Assembly: GCF_000012845.1 (NCBI RefSeq)
Contig: NC_009615.1
Location: forward strand, 953,501 to 1,017,500
Origin: Parabacteroides distasonis ATCC 8503
GTDB lineage: Bacteria; Bacteroidota; Bacteroidia; Bacteroidales; Tannerellaceae
Direction of reading: 5' to 3'
Length of the DNA: 64,000 nt
Below are positions 9,130 through 19,159 of the stretch, piece after piece. The notes under the pieces are model-generated. The model had not been told where the DNA came from. It saw nothing but the letters and a program-made list of their open reading frames with translations, and made no database searches. A program made the translations under genes and the position numbers. Every line of letters starts with the position of its first letter. Position 1 is the stretch's first letter.

Positions 9130-9241
9130 AGATCGTCCGGAGATTGGCTATACTATCCACCGTTCTTATCCCTTGAGTGGGATTACTTGCGGCACAGATC
9201 TTACGATTGGTTGTTACGATATTATCACGGGCCCATCCCCT

Positions 9242-9919
9242 TTATTTGCTAAAGATGGGAATCAGATAGGTTAGTTTCGCGGATATTATTTGGCTGGAAG
9301 ATTTAGAGAATGTGTCTCCTTTACGGCTATTGAACATATCGCCCAGCGCATAGTAATAACGACCTTCCAACAGGAAAGAGCCTATTCCGGTGCGGAGCTC
9401 GATTCCCGGTCCGCCGCAAAGCCCCCAATCGAACTTCTTTTGGACTTCCAATGTATGTTGTTCGTCCGGACGGTTCGCGTTCGGGTTCTCGCCATTAAGG
9501 TTCGACTCCGTGCTTTCGCTCAGCGCATAACCGATTTTAGGCCCTAGATTGACGAATACACGCACTCGCTTGCTTCCGAAATGGATGTGCGTCAAGAACG
9601 GAAGCTCCATATAGTTTACCGTACGGCTATATTTATATTGAGGTTTCTCCTCAAACTTCTCTTCCCATCCATGTTGGGTAAAGTTCAATTCCGCCTGTAT
9701 GCCTAAATTGGGTTCCGTATTCCAACGTATCGTCGCTCCCCCGTTAAACCCAAGTTTCATCTTCGTAGGGACTTTTGGGGCAAAACTTACGCTAGAGAAA
9801 TTTAATCCGAAGGACGCTCCAACCGCAAGCTCTTGCTTAAAAGTACTTTTCTGCGCATGGCAAATCGATAAGCTTGCCATGCACAGAAATATCGCTACAA
9901 ATATCTTTTTCGTCATCAT
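9242..9919 (-). CDS. PorT-family outer-membrane beta-barrel protein
   Basis: 225 aa. A signal peptide (about 1-22, ending CHAQ) is followed by alternating beta strands typical of the small Bacteroidota barrel family, such as KLGFNGGATIRW, LGIQAELNFTQHGW and VFVNLGPKIGYALSE. The function is structural or unknown. Five bp separate it from the upstream LysM gene on the same strand, so they probably share a transcript. Confidence 0.8.
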   Translation of the reverse strand: MMTKKIFVAIFLCMASLSICHAQKSTFKQELAVGASFGLNFSSVSFAPKVPTKMKLGFNGGATIRWNTEPNLGIQAELNFTQHGWEEKFEEKPQYKYSRTVNYMELPFLTHIHFGSKRVRVFVNLGPKIGYALSESTESNLNGENPNANRPDEQHTLEVQKKFDWGLCGGPGIELRTGIGSFLLEGRYYYALGDMFNSRKGDTFSKSSSQIISAKLTYLIPIFSK

Positions 9920-9924
9920 ATCAA

Positions 9925-11733
9925 TTATCTTACCTCACTGCGGGTTACCGTATAATCATTCTTGTAATGTACAATAAACAAGTTCGTATTGATAAAACCG
10001 CCCCAATTATTCACTCTATGGAAATCGAATCCGGTCTGGATGCTCTTATAATGGATCTTGTCTAGATTATTCTCGAAGTTCGAGCCATATTTATTGATGG
10101 CACCTAGGAAATACATACCCGTGTCAAAGCCTAGGATTCCATATTTCGGGAATGTGTTGATTAAATTCTTGCTATACCAGTTTTTATAATCGGAATAAAA
10201 GCTATGGACTTCCGGAGATAAGTTGTCCGCATAGAAATTACTATAGATATAGGTGTTCAATGCGTAGAAGTCCTCCAGACACTCTCTTGTATAGGTCTGC
10301 CATTCCGGATAACCGAATAGGTTGACCATATAAGGCTCTTTCTCCTCCTCTTTCAACTCGGAAAGCATACGGAGCGGTGCCTTGATCTTATTCACCGCAT
10401 CTAAGGAGGCGGAGGTTGGCAATACCACATTCCGCTTGTCCCTTACCATGGCTGCCTCTATATCCGTGGCGAAAGTATCCCCTTTATAAGTTACTTCCTT
10501 GAACGGGATATCGCGTTGCTGCATCTCCGTCTTGAAGGCTTTGATAAATTCCGGCTTTTCTTCTTTATCCTTTATATTGACAAGTATGATATTGTAATCC
10601 GAGAATAAATCGCATCCGGCTTGTGCCGCCTTGGAGTATAAATAGGAATGAGGTGTGTTTACTTGATAAACATTCGCGTTTGACAAGACATCATCATTCT
10701 TGGAGGTGAAAGGGATCACGTATTTGATATTGTGCTTTTGAGCGAAATCTGCGATCAATCCGATTTGGTCGTTCTGTACGGCACCAATGATCAAATTAGC
10801 GTTTGATAACGCATCTTCTTTCAATATCTCCTTGACTTTCTTCGTACCGTTTCCAGTATCATATACCGATAGCTCGATAGAGGTTCCCATATTTCGTAAG
10901 CTGTCGACCGCCAATAGCAATCCCTCGTAATATTCCACGAAACGGGAGGTTGCGGATGATTGCGTTGTCTCGTTCGTCATGAACGGCAACAATAAGGCGA
11001 CTTGGATACGGTTCACCTTCTTTATATCTTTAGGAGTAGAGAGGAGGGCGTTCACCTCACGCTCTTCCGGCTGTCTTATGTTTTGGGTGATCACTTCTTC
11101 ACTGGCTACCGGTATCTTGATAACCATGCCCGCTTTCACTCCGTTTTTCAGCTCGGGGTTGAGTCTTAAAAGCTCCACGCTGGAAATATCGAACTTCCGG
11201 CAGATACGGTACATGGTCTCTTTTTTCTGTATGGTATATTCCATTTCCTTCTGTACGGTCTTTTTTTCCGTAGTAGGCAAGGTTTCCAGTCGTGTCGGCG
11301 GGATCCGGATATTCTTGCCAATCGTAAAGGTCGATGTGGAGAGACCCGGATTGGCGGCGATAATATCCGTGGCGGGCACTGAATATTTAATGGATAAAGA
11401 GTACAAGGTCTCTTTCGGCTGGATCGTATGGTATGTATAGTTATCTGCTTTGCCGGAAGGTGCGATAGCGGAGTCCTTCTGCGGGATTCTTAACGTAGAA
11501 CCGGCCTTGATCCCTTCTTTACTTTCCGGATTCAACCGATAAATATCCTCTACGCTTACGCCATACATGGTCGCTATGGCGTATACGGTTTGTCCGCGTT
11601 CGATGGTATGATAAAATATATCGCTCCCTTGTTCGTTAGTAAAAATAACTTGCTTATTATTCTTTTGGGAATAAACGGTTACGCTCGATAAACTTAAAAA
11701 GAACGTCAATGCGTATATACTAATCTTGTTCAT
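9925..11733 (-). CDS. LysM protein with periplasmic-binding-protein-like domain
   Basis: 602 aa. A signal peptide is followed by three LysM domains (about 40-84, 98-143 and 164-208), recognisable as YHTIERGQTVYAIATMYGV, YHTIQPKETLYSLSIKYSV and YTIQKKETMYRICRKFDI. From about 243 (IQVALLLPFM) to the end is a fold like the receptor family of branched-chain amino acid binding proteins. LysM should hold it on peptidoglycan. The ligand is unknown. Confidence 0.85.
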   Translation of the reverse strand: MNKISIYALTFFLSLSSVTVYSQKNNKQVIFTNEQGSDIFYHTIERGQTVYAIATMYGVSVEDIYRLNPESKEGIKAGSTLRIPQKDSAIAPSGKADNYTYHTIQPKETLYSLSIKYSVPATDIIAANPGLSTSTFTIGKNIRIPPTRLETLPTTEKKTVQKEMEYTIQKKETMYRICRKFDISSVELLRLNPELKNGVKAGMVIKIPVASEEVITQNIRQPEEREVNALLSTPKDIKKVNRIQVALLLPFMTNETTQSSATSRFVEYYEGLLLAVDSLRNMGTSIELSVYDTGNGTKKVKEILKEDALSNANLIIGAVQNDQIGLIADFAQKHNIKYVIPFTSKNDDVLSNANVYQVNTPHSYLYSKAAQAGCDLFSDYNIILVNIKDKEEKPEFIKAFKTEMQQRDIPFKEVTYKGDTFATDIEAAMVRDKRNVVLPTSASLDAVNKIKAPLRMLSELKEEEKEPYMVNLFGYPEWQTYTRECLEDFYALNTYIYSNFYADNLSPEVHSFYSDYKNWYSKNLINTFPKYGILGFDTGMYFLGAINKYGSNFENNLDKIHYKSIQTGFDFHRVNNWGGFINTNLFIVHYKNDYTVTRSEVR

Positions 11734-11756
11734 TTGCTGTTCGGAGTATTTTGTGA

Positions 11757-11764
11757 CAAAGATA
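11757..11764 (-). promoter_or_regulatory. -7 box of the LysM gene
   Basis: Minus strand TATCTTTG, about 24 bp upstream of the ATG at 11733. Confidence 0.5.
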
Positions 11765-11806
11765 GTGAATTTTGCTTATCATGCTACGTATGTCCTTTTA
11801 TTTCCC

Positions 11807-11814
11807 TAATTTTG
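11807..11814 (+). promoter_or_regulatory. -7 box of the gliding-type gene
   Basis: TAATTTTG. It places transcription start near 11820 and so favours the ATG at 11838 over the one at 11772. Confidence 0.5.
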
Positions 11815-11837
11815 GAACCGTAATTTTTAGACTATAT

Positions 11838-13181
11838 ATGCTAAAGAAGGAATTAAGAAAGATACTGTTATCGCTAAGTTTTGTGTTTGTAGTGGCTGTC
11901 TCGTATGCCCAATATGTGGTCACGGGAGGAAGTGGTAGTCCGATGAAAGCATCGCAGAGTTCCGGCGATTCCGCTGAGCGGCTTGAGGTCTACTTGGTGT
12001 ATGGAATGGATAACGTGACGATTAGTTATACTTCATCCTCTTCTTCTTCGCATCAATGGTACCGTTATAAAACCAAACGATTGGAGGCTGAGAAAGTCGC
12101 TTCCACCCAAAATGGAACTACTTCCACCATTCGGAATGTAGAGGAGGGATATGGCTATTTTGTCGAGGAAGGAGCCGTATCTCGTTACGTCTGGATCGTT
12201 GATTACAGCAAATACACCTTAAACATATCCAACCTGCATGTCTCTGATAATAGCGATCCATGTAGCGGATTGGTCTTGGCTGGGACAGGTACGATCCAAC
12301 CTATTTATTATTATTGGCCGAATACGGGAACAAGACGTGAACTGTCTCGCCAATTTGATGTTATTTATAATACATTGGAATACAATTCGGATAAAAAAGA
12401 ATATACCTCTAAACAAGAGACGGCGGTCATCGAGGGTAATTTGTTCGGTAAATCCATTCCCGCTCCTTGGTGTGATACGGAGATCTGTGTGAAAGGCGAT
12501 TATTTCGCTCGTCATTTTGGAAAGGAGGTCACGCTTTGTATCGATGAATATCAGGCCGCTGCGGTAGATGCTCATATAGACACGTTGCTGATTGAGCAAG
12601 AGGCCCCGAATATGAATACGACGAAGAGCGGTTATTGCGCTCCCGCCACTGTTCAATTCTCGGCTATCGCGAATACGCCGACAGCCGCCCTGTTTAATTG
12701 GAAAATCTATCGGCAAGGGGAAGAAGATAATCCGGTTGTTCGTTTTACGGGTGAGGAAGTGGATTATACGTTCAACCAATCCGGGACTTTTATCATCAAG
12801 TTGGAAGTAAGCGACCAAAGCACTACTTGCAGCACGGAAGATGAGGTTCAGATTGATATCTCGGAGTCTTATCTGATGATACCGAACGCATTCTCCCCGG
12901 GTACCACGCCCGGAATTAATGATGAGTTCCGGGTTGCCTATAAGTCGTTGGTGAAATTTAAGGCATGGATATTTAATCGCTGGGGCCTACAGATGTATTA
13001 CTGGACAGATCCGGCCCAAGGATGGGATGGTAAGAAAGGTGGTAAATACGTTCAGCCGGGTGTGTATTTTTATGTGATAGAAGCCGAAGGTTCCGATGGT
13101 ATTAAGTACAAGGAAAAAGGCGATATAAACATTCTTAGACCTAAAACAATTCAAGATGAAAATGAGAATATCCAAGAATAA
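11838..13181 (+). CDS. Gliding-motility-associated C-terminal domain protein
   Basis: 447 aa from the ATG at 11838, which gives a good signal peptide (MLKKELRKILLSLSFVFVVAVSYAQ). The middle has a PKD-like stretch (YCAPATVQFSAIANTPTAALFNWKIY). The C-terminal ~85 residues form the CHU_C/gliding-associated domain (IPNAFSPGTTPGINDEFRV, WIFNRWGLQMYY, QPGVYFYVIEAEG), a sorting or surface signal in Bacteroidota. The next gene overlaps by 26 bp. Confidence 0.85.
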   Translation: MLKKELRKILLSLSFVFVVAVSYAQYVVTGGSGSPMKASQSSGDSAERLEVYLVYGMDNVTISYTSSSSSSHQWYRYKTKRLEAEKVASTQNGTTSTIRNVEEGYGYFVEEGAVSRYVWIVDYSKYTLNISNLHVSDNSDPCSGLVLAGTGTIQPIYYYWPNTGTRRELSRQFDVIYNTLEYNSDKKEYTSKQETAVIEGNLFGKSIPAPWCDTEICVKGDYFARHFGKEVTLCIDEYQAAAVDAHIDTLLIEQEAPNMNTTKSGYCAPATVQFSAIANTPTAALFNWKIYRQGEEDNPVVRFTGEEVDYTFNQSGTFIIKLEVSDQSTTCSTEDEVQIDISESYLMIPNAFSPGTTPGINDEFRVAYKSLVKFKAWIFNRWGLQMYYWTDPAQGWDGKKGGKYVQPGVYFYVIEAEGSDGIKYKEKGDINILRPKTIQDENENIQE

Positions 13182-14139
13182 TTTAGCTAGTTTTTTATGT
13201 GGAGGCGTCGTTTGCTTGACCGCATGTATCTCGATGGGTTCGAATGACGTGGAAAAAGTGATAGAGAGCCGTCCGGTTGTCTCATCCATGACCCTGTCGC
13301 CGGATGTTCCGTCCTCGGTTCCTTTTTGTGGGAAACTAATCGATATTACCCGCTATGATATGCGGGAAGCCTATGACCGTGAATTGAGTAGCTTTACTTA
13401 TTTCCATTCTACGACGATGCTTCTGATCAAGCGGGCGAACCGTTATTTCCCGGTGATCGAGCCGATCTTGAAGGCGAACGGCATTCCCGATGATTTCAAA
13501 TATCTAGCGGTGATAGAAAGCCATTTGGACCCCCGTGTATCCTCTCCGGCTCGTGCTGTCGGGATGTGGCAATTACTGGAGGGCACGGCAAGGGAGTATG
13601 GTTTGACAATCACCCCGACGGTCGATGAGCGTTGCCATGTGGAGAAAGCGACCGGGGCGGCTTGCCGCTATTTGAAGGCCGCCTATAAGAAATATGGAGA
13701 TTGGGCGGCGGTAGCCGCTTCTTATAATGGCGGCATGGGACGTATATCCGGTGAGCTGGTCAAACAAGATGCGGATTCCTCCTTTGATCTCTGGCTGGTG
13801 GAGGAGACTACCCGTTATATTTATCGAATCATGGCGATCAAGCAAATTTTCGAGAATCCGTCGAAGTACGGTTTTGTGCTTCGTGCCCGTGACCTGTATA
13901 AGCCGATCCCTACCGTAGACGTGGCTGTAAGCCAAGATATACAGAATCTGTCGGCTTTCGCTAAAGAGCATGGGATCACTTATGCGGACTTGAAACGTTT
14001 TAATCCTTGGCTCCGTGATCGTAAGTTGGTGACAGGTGGGAAGACCTATAAATTAAGCATTCCTCAAGAAAAGGATATGTATTATAAGACCCCGAATACG
14101 GAAGTATACGATTCGGCTTGGGTCGTGTCGGAGAATTGA
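13156..14139 (+). CDS. Lytic transglycosylase lipoprotein (MltD-like)
   Basis: 327 aa. Signal peptide with lipobox LTAC (C24). The SLT/GH23 domain has catalytic E121 in AVIESHLDP, then GMWQL and AASYNGGMGR. The last ~70 residues are LysM-like (LSAFAKEHGITYADLKRFNPWL). It should cleave peptidoglycan glycan strands from the outer membrane. An alternative start is the ATG at 13162. Its overlap with the gliding-type gene suggests one transcript. Confidence 0.9.
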   Translation: MKMRISKNNLASFLCGGVVCLTACISMGSNDVEKVIESRPVVSSMTLSPDVPSSVPFCGKLIDITRYDMREAYDRELSSFTYFHSTTMLLIKRANRYFPVIEPILKANGIPDDFKYLAVIESHLDPRVSSPARAVGMWQLLEGTAREYGLTITPTVDERCHVEKATGAACRYLKAAYKKYGDWAAVAASYNGGMGRISGELVKQDADSSFDLWLVEETTRYIYRIMAIKQIFENPSKYGFVLRARDLYKPIPTVDVAVSQDIQNLSAFAKEHGITYADLKRFNPWLRDRKLVTGGKTYKLSIPQEKDMYYKTPNTEVYDSAWVVSEN

Positions 14140-14164
14140 TCCGATTTTTATTGATACAAAAAAT

Positions 14165-14213
14165 AAAGTGTTTCATTTAGATGGTATAACAGCCCATCGT
14201 AATGAAACACTTT
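14165..14213. terminator. Bidirectional terminator
   Basis: Thirteen-bp perfect stem (14165-14177 with 14201-14213), with A-rich sequence on the left and TTTTT on the right. Ends both the transglycosylase and glsA transcripts. Confidence 0.85.
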
Positions 14214-14249
14214 TTCTATACTACTTCTCGTTTAAACTGATTCAGTCTA

Positions 14250-15215
14250 TTAGTCAACGATCGTCACACGGTGACCGTTGAACACGTTCAATCCGAGTTT
14301 ATTCATTACATACTTAATAGCAAGCTGTGCCTTTACAGAGTTACCAGCTTGGTCAATAGGAGGAGCGAATGCGGAAATACCGAATTGTCCGGGAAGTACA
14401 CCCATGACACCACCGCCTACGCCAGTTTTTGCGGGAATACCGGAAGTGTACAACCAATCACCGGTGTGTTCATAAAAACCTACGGTAGAGATCATGGAAG
14501 TGATCTTCGGAGATAATTCTGCATCGAATACTTGTTTCTTTGTCACAGGATTGAGACCTAAATTTGCGACCGTAGCGGCAGCGACAGATAGTTGCTTAGC
14601 CGTGATACCCAAAGAACATTGACGGGTATACAGATCCAAAGACATATCCGGATCGTCATAAATGCGATTGTAATTCTTTAGCAACCAAGCGATGGAGCGG
14701 TTATTGAAGTTCGTTGCGGACTCGGATTTGTAGAGTTCGTCGATCAACTGCGGTGCGCTTCCGCATAAATCCGTGATATTGGCTACGATAGCATCCCACT
14801 TCTGTTTGGAATCACCGACAGGCTTCACCATACTACAAGCCGTGATAGCGCCGGCATTTACCAATGGGGTAGAAGGATGGTCGTTTTCCAATAGGATAGC
14901 GATGATGGAGTTAAATGGCAATCCGGTAGCGTCGGCACCAATTTTCTCCAATAATTCTTTCGCTCCGTATTGGCGCAGTACCAAGATAGCGGTGTGTACT
15001 TTCGATACGGATTCGATACCGAAACGATATTCGGAATCTCCCACCTCGATGGTTTGTCCGTTTAAAAGGCAAATACTGATTCCGAATAGATTTTTATTGA
15101 TATTCGCCAGATAAGGAATGTAATCGGCATTCTTACCATCCGTATTTGTCTTGTAAAGATCGTAAGCCTGTTGAGCTACTTCCTTTATTTGGGCGATCGT
15201 TATTTTTTTGTCCAT
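14250..15215 (-). CDS. glsA: Glutaminase
   Basis: 321 aa, full length. Hydrolyses glutamine to glutamate and ammonia. The serine-dependent glutaminase site S69-V-S-K72 is visible, and LVNAGAI, NYNRIYDDPDMSLDLY and TGVGGGVMGVLPGQFGI fit the family. It follows gadB, so its glutamate could feed the decarboxylase and its ammonia could buffer acid, as in known glutamine-dependent acid resistance (inferred from context). Confidence 0.95.
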   Translation of the reverse strand: MDKKITIAQIKEVAQQAYDLYKTNTDGKNADYIPYLANINKNLFGISICLLNGQTIEVGDSEYRFGIESVSKVHTAILVLRQYGAKELLEKIGADATGLPFNSIIAILLENDHPSTPLVNAGAITACSMVKPVGDSKQKWDAIVANITDLCGSAPQLIDELYKSESATNFNNRSIAWLLKNYNRIYDDPDMSLDLYTRQCSLGITAKQLSVAAATVANLGLNPVTKKQVFDAELSPKITSMISTVGFYEHTGDWLYTSGIPAKTGVGGGVMGVLPGQFGISAFAPPIDQAGNSVKAQLAIKYVMNKLGLNVFNGHRVTIVD

Positions 15216-15233
15216 ATATGAATTGGATTAAAG

Positions 15234-15276
15234 AAGGCGTGTATGAAAACACTGATAGTCCTTTCATGCACGCCTT
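15234..15276 (-). promoter_or_regulatory. Hairpin between gadB and glsA
   Basis: Fifteen-bp stem (15234-15248 with 15262-15276, one G-U pair). On the minus strand it is followed by a weak CTTCTTTAAT tract. It may reduce glsA expression relative to gadB or stabilise the gadB message. Confidence 0.6.
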
Positions 15277-15290
15277 GATGAATTTTGTTT

Positions 15291-16730
15291 TTATTTCTTA
15301 GCGTTGCTCATTGCGGTGTGAGTAAATACCTTACCCTTAACCGGAACGTTTTTGTCTTGAGCGATGCGAGTAGGAGTCGGATATTCAAGTTTCTCCAATG
15401 CCTCTACAGCGTTCTTGATATCACCTAATAACATATCGGCCATATCACGGCTGAAACCTTGACGAACTACGACACGCATAACCACGTAGTTATCCAGCTT
15501 CTTCGGTAGTGTATACGCTGGAACCATCCAACCGCTTTGTTGCAATTTATCTTGCAAATCGTAAAGTGTCCATTTGGCGTTCTTAGCGTAATCCGGTTTC
15601 ATGTACCAAATAAACAATGGATTCACAACCTCGTTGCTGTAATTAACGAATGGGGCCATCTTACCGATTTCTTGGTGGATGTATTTCGTGATTTCCATAC
15701 TGTTATATTGGATTTGTTTGTAGCCCTCGAATCCGAGACGGATAAACTGATAGTATTGTCCGAGGATTTGTGCGGCAGGACGAGAGAAGTTCAAACCAAC
15801 CTGAGTGATATTCGCTCCAAGATAGTTTACGCTGAATGCCATTTCTTCCGGCAAATATTTCTTGTCTTTCCAAACAACCCAACCCAATCCCGGGTAAACC
15901 AATCCGAATTTATGTCCGGATGTGCTGATAGAAAGAACCCATTTCAAACGGAAGTCCCATTTTGTCTCCGGGCTTAAGAACGGAAGGATAAAACCACCGC
16001 TGGCGGCATCTACGTGGATAGGTATATCATAACCGGTCTTGGCATTGTATGCGTCGAGCGCTTTGTCCAAGGCTTCTACGTCATCGTTCAGTCCTGTCCA
16101 TGTTACACCTTGGATAGGAACGATACAAATCGTGTTCTCGTCACACATCTTAAGTGCTTCTTCCGGATCAAGTGTCGTCTTGTCTAAAGTCAAGGGAACT
16201 TCACGCATTTCGATTTGCCATAGCTGGGCGAATTTCTCCCATACGACTTGGAAGCCAGTAGAGATCACGAAATTAGGCTTGTCAGTTGGTTTACCTTGTG
16301 CTTGTCTCTTTTTGCGCCAACGTAACCAAGCGGCTACACCACCTAGCATACAAGCCTCTGAAGAACCGATAGCCAAGGCTCCGGTTTTCCATTTTTCTTG
16401 CTCGGGAGAATTCCAAAGACTCGCCATGATATTAATACATTTGGCGTTCATAACAGCGATTCTCGGATACTCTGTTTCGTCAATATAGTTGATGTTGATA
16501 GCCTCGTTCATCAATTTTGTCGCGTACTCGTCCATATACGTAGTAACGAATGTAGCTAGGTTCAAGCGAGGCTGTGTTTGTGCGAAAGTCTCGTCTTTAA
16601 CCATTTGATAAGCGATCTCCGGGGTTGTAGGGCCATCTGGAATCTTATCTACAGGAGAGGGTGTCAACATCACTTCTGAGCCAAAAATCGCTGTTTTGGC
16701 ATCGCCATTTCTGAAATTTGAGTCTTTCAT
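15291..16730 (-). CDS. gadB: Glutamate decarboxylase
   Basis: 479 aa, full length. PLP enzyme converting glutamate to GABA and CO2 with use of a proton. The PLP lysine is K274 in SISTSGHKFGLVYPG; HVDAASGGF and GSSEACMLGG are also family signatures. With glsA it forms an acid-tolerance pair. The glutamate/GABA antiporter gadC is not in the window; the divergent neighbour is an MFS protein of another family. Confidence 0.97.
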   Translation of the reverse strand: MKDSNFRNGDAKTAIFGSEVMLTPSPVDKIPDGPTTPEIAYQMVKDETFAQTQPRLNLATFVTTYMDEYATKLMNEAININYIDETEYPRIAVMNAKCINIMASLWNSPEQEKWKTGALAIGSSEACMLGGVAAWLRWRKKRQAQGKPTDKPNFVISTGFQVVWEKFAQLWQIEMREVPLTLDKTTLDPEEALKMCDENTICIVPIQGVTWTGLNDDVEALDKALDAYNAKTGYDIPIHVDAASGGFILPFLSPETKWDFRLKWVLSISTSGHKFGLVYPGLGWVVWKDKKYLPEEMAFSVNYLGANITQVGLNFSRPAAQILGQYYQFIRLGFEGYKQIQYNSMEITKYIHQEIGKMAPFVNYSNEVVNPLFIWYMKPDYAKNAKWTLYDLQDKLQQSGWMVPAYTLPKKLDNYVVMRVVVRQGFSRDMADMLLGDIKNAVEALEKLEYPTPTRIAQDKNVPVKGKVFTHTAMSNAKK

Positions 16731-16952
16731 TTTTCTTTAGTTTTTTTGTTAATAAAATGATTTGAATCAATGGAATACTGCTTCCACTGAGCGTTTATGC
16801 CAAAACAGATTATGGATTGGAAAGTTTTTTGGATTTACATTATTTGGGGTTTATTAGCGATACAAGTCCAGTCCTCTTGGAAAGAGCGAAAATGATGAAC
16901 TTTCACATAAAATGTTTGTTTTGATTAGATAAAAACGTAAAACTAAATCTTT

Positions 16953-18179
16953 ATGAGAATACAGACAGGCCGGGGCACAATTCCCCTTATAACTCTGGTA
17001 GGGATATGGTCTATCTCCGCTTTAAATGCATTACCGGGTTTAGCGGTTTCTCCGATATTAGGGAAACTTTCCGTTATTTTTCCTCATTCTACGGAACTGG
17101 ATATCCAGATGCTTTCCTCTTTGCCATCGTTATTGATAATTCCATTTATTATATTGTCGGGTAAATTAACGGAGAAAGTAAATGAGATACGTCTATTGCA
17201 ATTAGGCTTGGTGATCTTTGCCCTAAGTGGTATTCTATACTTACTCTCTAATAAGATGTGGCAGTTGATAGCGGTGAGCGCCTTAATGGGAATCGGATCT
17301 GGCTTGATCGTACCCTTATCGACCGGTTTGATATCTCGTTTCTTTATCGGGAAATACCGGACGAAGCAATTTGGTTTAAGTTCTGCTATTACGAATGTAA
17401 CGTTGGTATTAGCCACGATCTTAACGGGATATCTGGCGGAGGTGAATTGGCATTTACCGTTTGCCGTTTATCTATTGCCCTTGATTTCCATCGTACTTTC
17501 CGTATACTTGAAAAGGAGTATGGAAAATGAGTCGGCGATCGTATCGAAATCAGAAGTGAAAGCCCCTGTTACGGCAGATCCCGTCACGGTTCCGGGTAAA
17601 TATGGTGTGGATATAAAGCATCTGGTACAAATCATGTGTTTTTATGGATTGGCTACGTATTTAGTGATTATTGTCAGCTTTAACTTACCGTTTTTAATGA
17701 AGGAATATAAGTTTACAAGCGGTAATTCCGGATTAATGATATCATTGTTTTTCTTGGCTATTATGGCTCCCGGTTTTATCTTGAATCAGATCGTTGATTT
17801 ATTTAAGCAAAAGACAAAATTTGTCAGTCTATTGGCGATCGCTTTAGGGATGGCCTTGATTTTGATATCTCGTACGGAATGGCTAATTGGATTGGGATGT
17901 ATTTTTATCGGTTTCGGATATGGTGTTATCCAGCCAATCGCTTATGATAAAACGACTCGTACGGCCATTCCTGAGAAAGTTACATTGGCATTAGCTTTCG
18001 TGATGGCGATGAATTATTTGGCGATATTACTTTGTCCGTTTATTATCGATTTCTTCCAGTCTATGCTCCATGTCAAGAGCCAGCAATTCGCGTTTATTTT
18101 TAACCTCTGTATTGCGCTGGTCGCTACGATCTGGGCTTATGTAAAACGAGACTCGTTCCTTTTCAACGATAAAATATGA
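16953..18179 (+). CDS. MFS transporter
   Basis: 408 aa with about 12 hydrophobic segments in two halves separated by a polar loop near residues 185-220. The N-terminal half has GKLTEKVNEIRLLQLGL, similar to the MFS loop 2-3 motif. Substrate unknown; metabolite or drug export is typical for such genes. It is divergent from gadB across a 222-bp spacer. Confidence 0.85.
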   Translation: MRIQTGRGTIPLITLVGIWSISALNALPGLAVSPILGKLSVIFPHSTELDIQMLSSLPSLLIIPFIILSGKLTEKVNEIRLLQLGLVIFALSGILYLLSNKMWQLIAVSALMGIGSGLIVPLSTGLISRFFIGKYRTKQFGLSSAITNVTLVLATILTGYLAEVNWHLPFAVYLLPLISIVLSVYLKRSMENESAIVSKSEVKAPVTADPVTVPGKYGVDIKHLVQIMCFYGLATYLVIIVSFNLPFLMKEYKFTSGNSGLMISLFFLAIMAPGFILNQIVDLFKQKTKFVSLLAIALGMALILISRTEWLIGLGCIFIGFGYGVIQPIAYDKTTRTAIPEKVTLALAFVMAMNYLAILLCPFIIDFFQSMLHVKSQQFAFIFNLCIALVATIWAYVKRDSFLFNDKI

Positions 18180-18211
18180 TTTACGAATATAAAACTAAAA
18201 AACGATAGACA

Positions 18212-19126
18212 GTGAAAAATAAGAAAACAGAAGCTAATATTAGCATGGTGGTCTCAAAAACTTTCAGTGGATTGAATATGAACGCCTTGAAATACTTGCT
18301 TCCCTTATGGATGAGCCCGTTGACGGGCGCTTCTTTCCGATGCGTGTTTGCGGCCGTGGCGTTTTGGGTGATCGGCTGGTTTATGAAACCGGAGGTTTCT
18401 ACGACGAAAGATAAGGTGTGGCTATTCTTATTAGGCGCTATCGGTATCTATGGTTTTATGTTTCTTTATTTAGTGGGGCTTAGCAAGACAACGCCGGTCT
18501 CGAGTTCTATTTTCACGAGCTTGCAACCGATCTGGGTATTTTTGATTATGGTATTCTTTTATAAGGAAAAGGCTACTTGGATGAAAATACTCGGTATCTT
18601 GATTGGTTTATCCGGGGCCTTGGTTTGCATCTTGACCCAGCAAAGCGACGATTTAGCGGCGGACGCTTTTAATGGGAATATGCTATGTCTGGCTAGCTCC
18701 GTGTTTTATGCCGTGTATCTGGTATTAAGCCAGCGGATCTTACAAAAAGTAGGGACGATGACGATGCTTCGATATACATTCACGGGCGCCGCTTTCTCCA
18801 GTCTATTGATTTTGCCGATAGAAGGCTTTCATGCTCCTTTATTCTCGGAGCCATTTCATTGGTGGCCTTTTGCCGTATTGATGTTTGTGCTTATTTTCCC
18901 TACGGTAATCAGTTATCTGTTGATTCCTATCGGATTGAAGTATTTGAAAACTACGTTGGTGGCTATTTATGGCTATCTGATCTTGATCGTGGCAACGATT
19001 ACATCCCTATTGATCGGGCAAGACCGTTTCAGTTGGACACAGACGTTCGCCATTATCTGTATTTGCGCCGGGGTTTATCTGGTTGAGATAGCGGAAGGAA
19101 AAGAGAAACAAACAGTCAAGGTTTGA
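18212..19126 (+). CDS. DMT-family (EamA) transporter
   Basis: 304 aa, about ten membrane segments in two EamA repeats. GTG start at 18212; the ATG at 18245 is an alternative that drops 11 residues. Recognisable parts: LTGASFRCVFAAVAFW, KTTPVSSSIFTSLQPIWVFL and the second-repeat SYLLIPIGLKYLKTTLVAIYGYL. Substrate unknown. Starts 32 bp after the MFS gene, probably co-transcribed. Confidence 0.88.
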   Translation: MKNKKTEANISMVVSKTFSGLNMNALKYLLPLWMSPLTGASFRCVFAAVAFWVIGWFMKPEVSTTKDKVWLFLLGAIGIYGFMFLYLVGLSKTTPVSSSIFTSLQPIWVFLIMVFFYKEKATWMKILGILIGLSGALVCILTQQSDDLAADAFNGNMLCLASSVFYAVYLVLSQRILQKVGTMTMLRYTFTGAAFSSLLILPIEGFHAPLFSEPFHWWPFAVLMFVLIFPTVISYLLIPIGLKYLKTTLVAIYGYLILIVATITSLLIGQDRFSWTQTFAIICICAGVYLVEIAEGKEKQTVKV

Positions 19127-19159
19127 CTTATTAAATATGAACTATTAAATTGTAGCGTT

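Larger units (their letters stand above)
8634..9241 (+). other. 608-bp stretch without an ordinary gene
   Basis: Holds the udk promoter, a promoter-to-terminator unit at 8829-8908 and a 22-bp repeat array at 9038-9129. No reading frame with recognisable content was found in the rest (8916-9037 and 9130-9241). Confidence 0.6.

Noticed and set aside
12219..12818. Antisense frame inside the gliding-type gene
   Set aside because: No promoter or signal; the sense gene has strong domain support.
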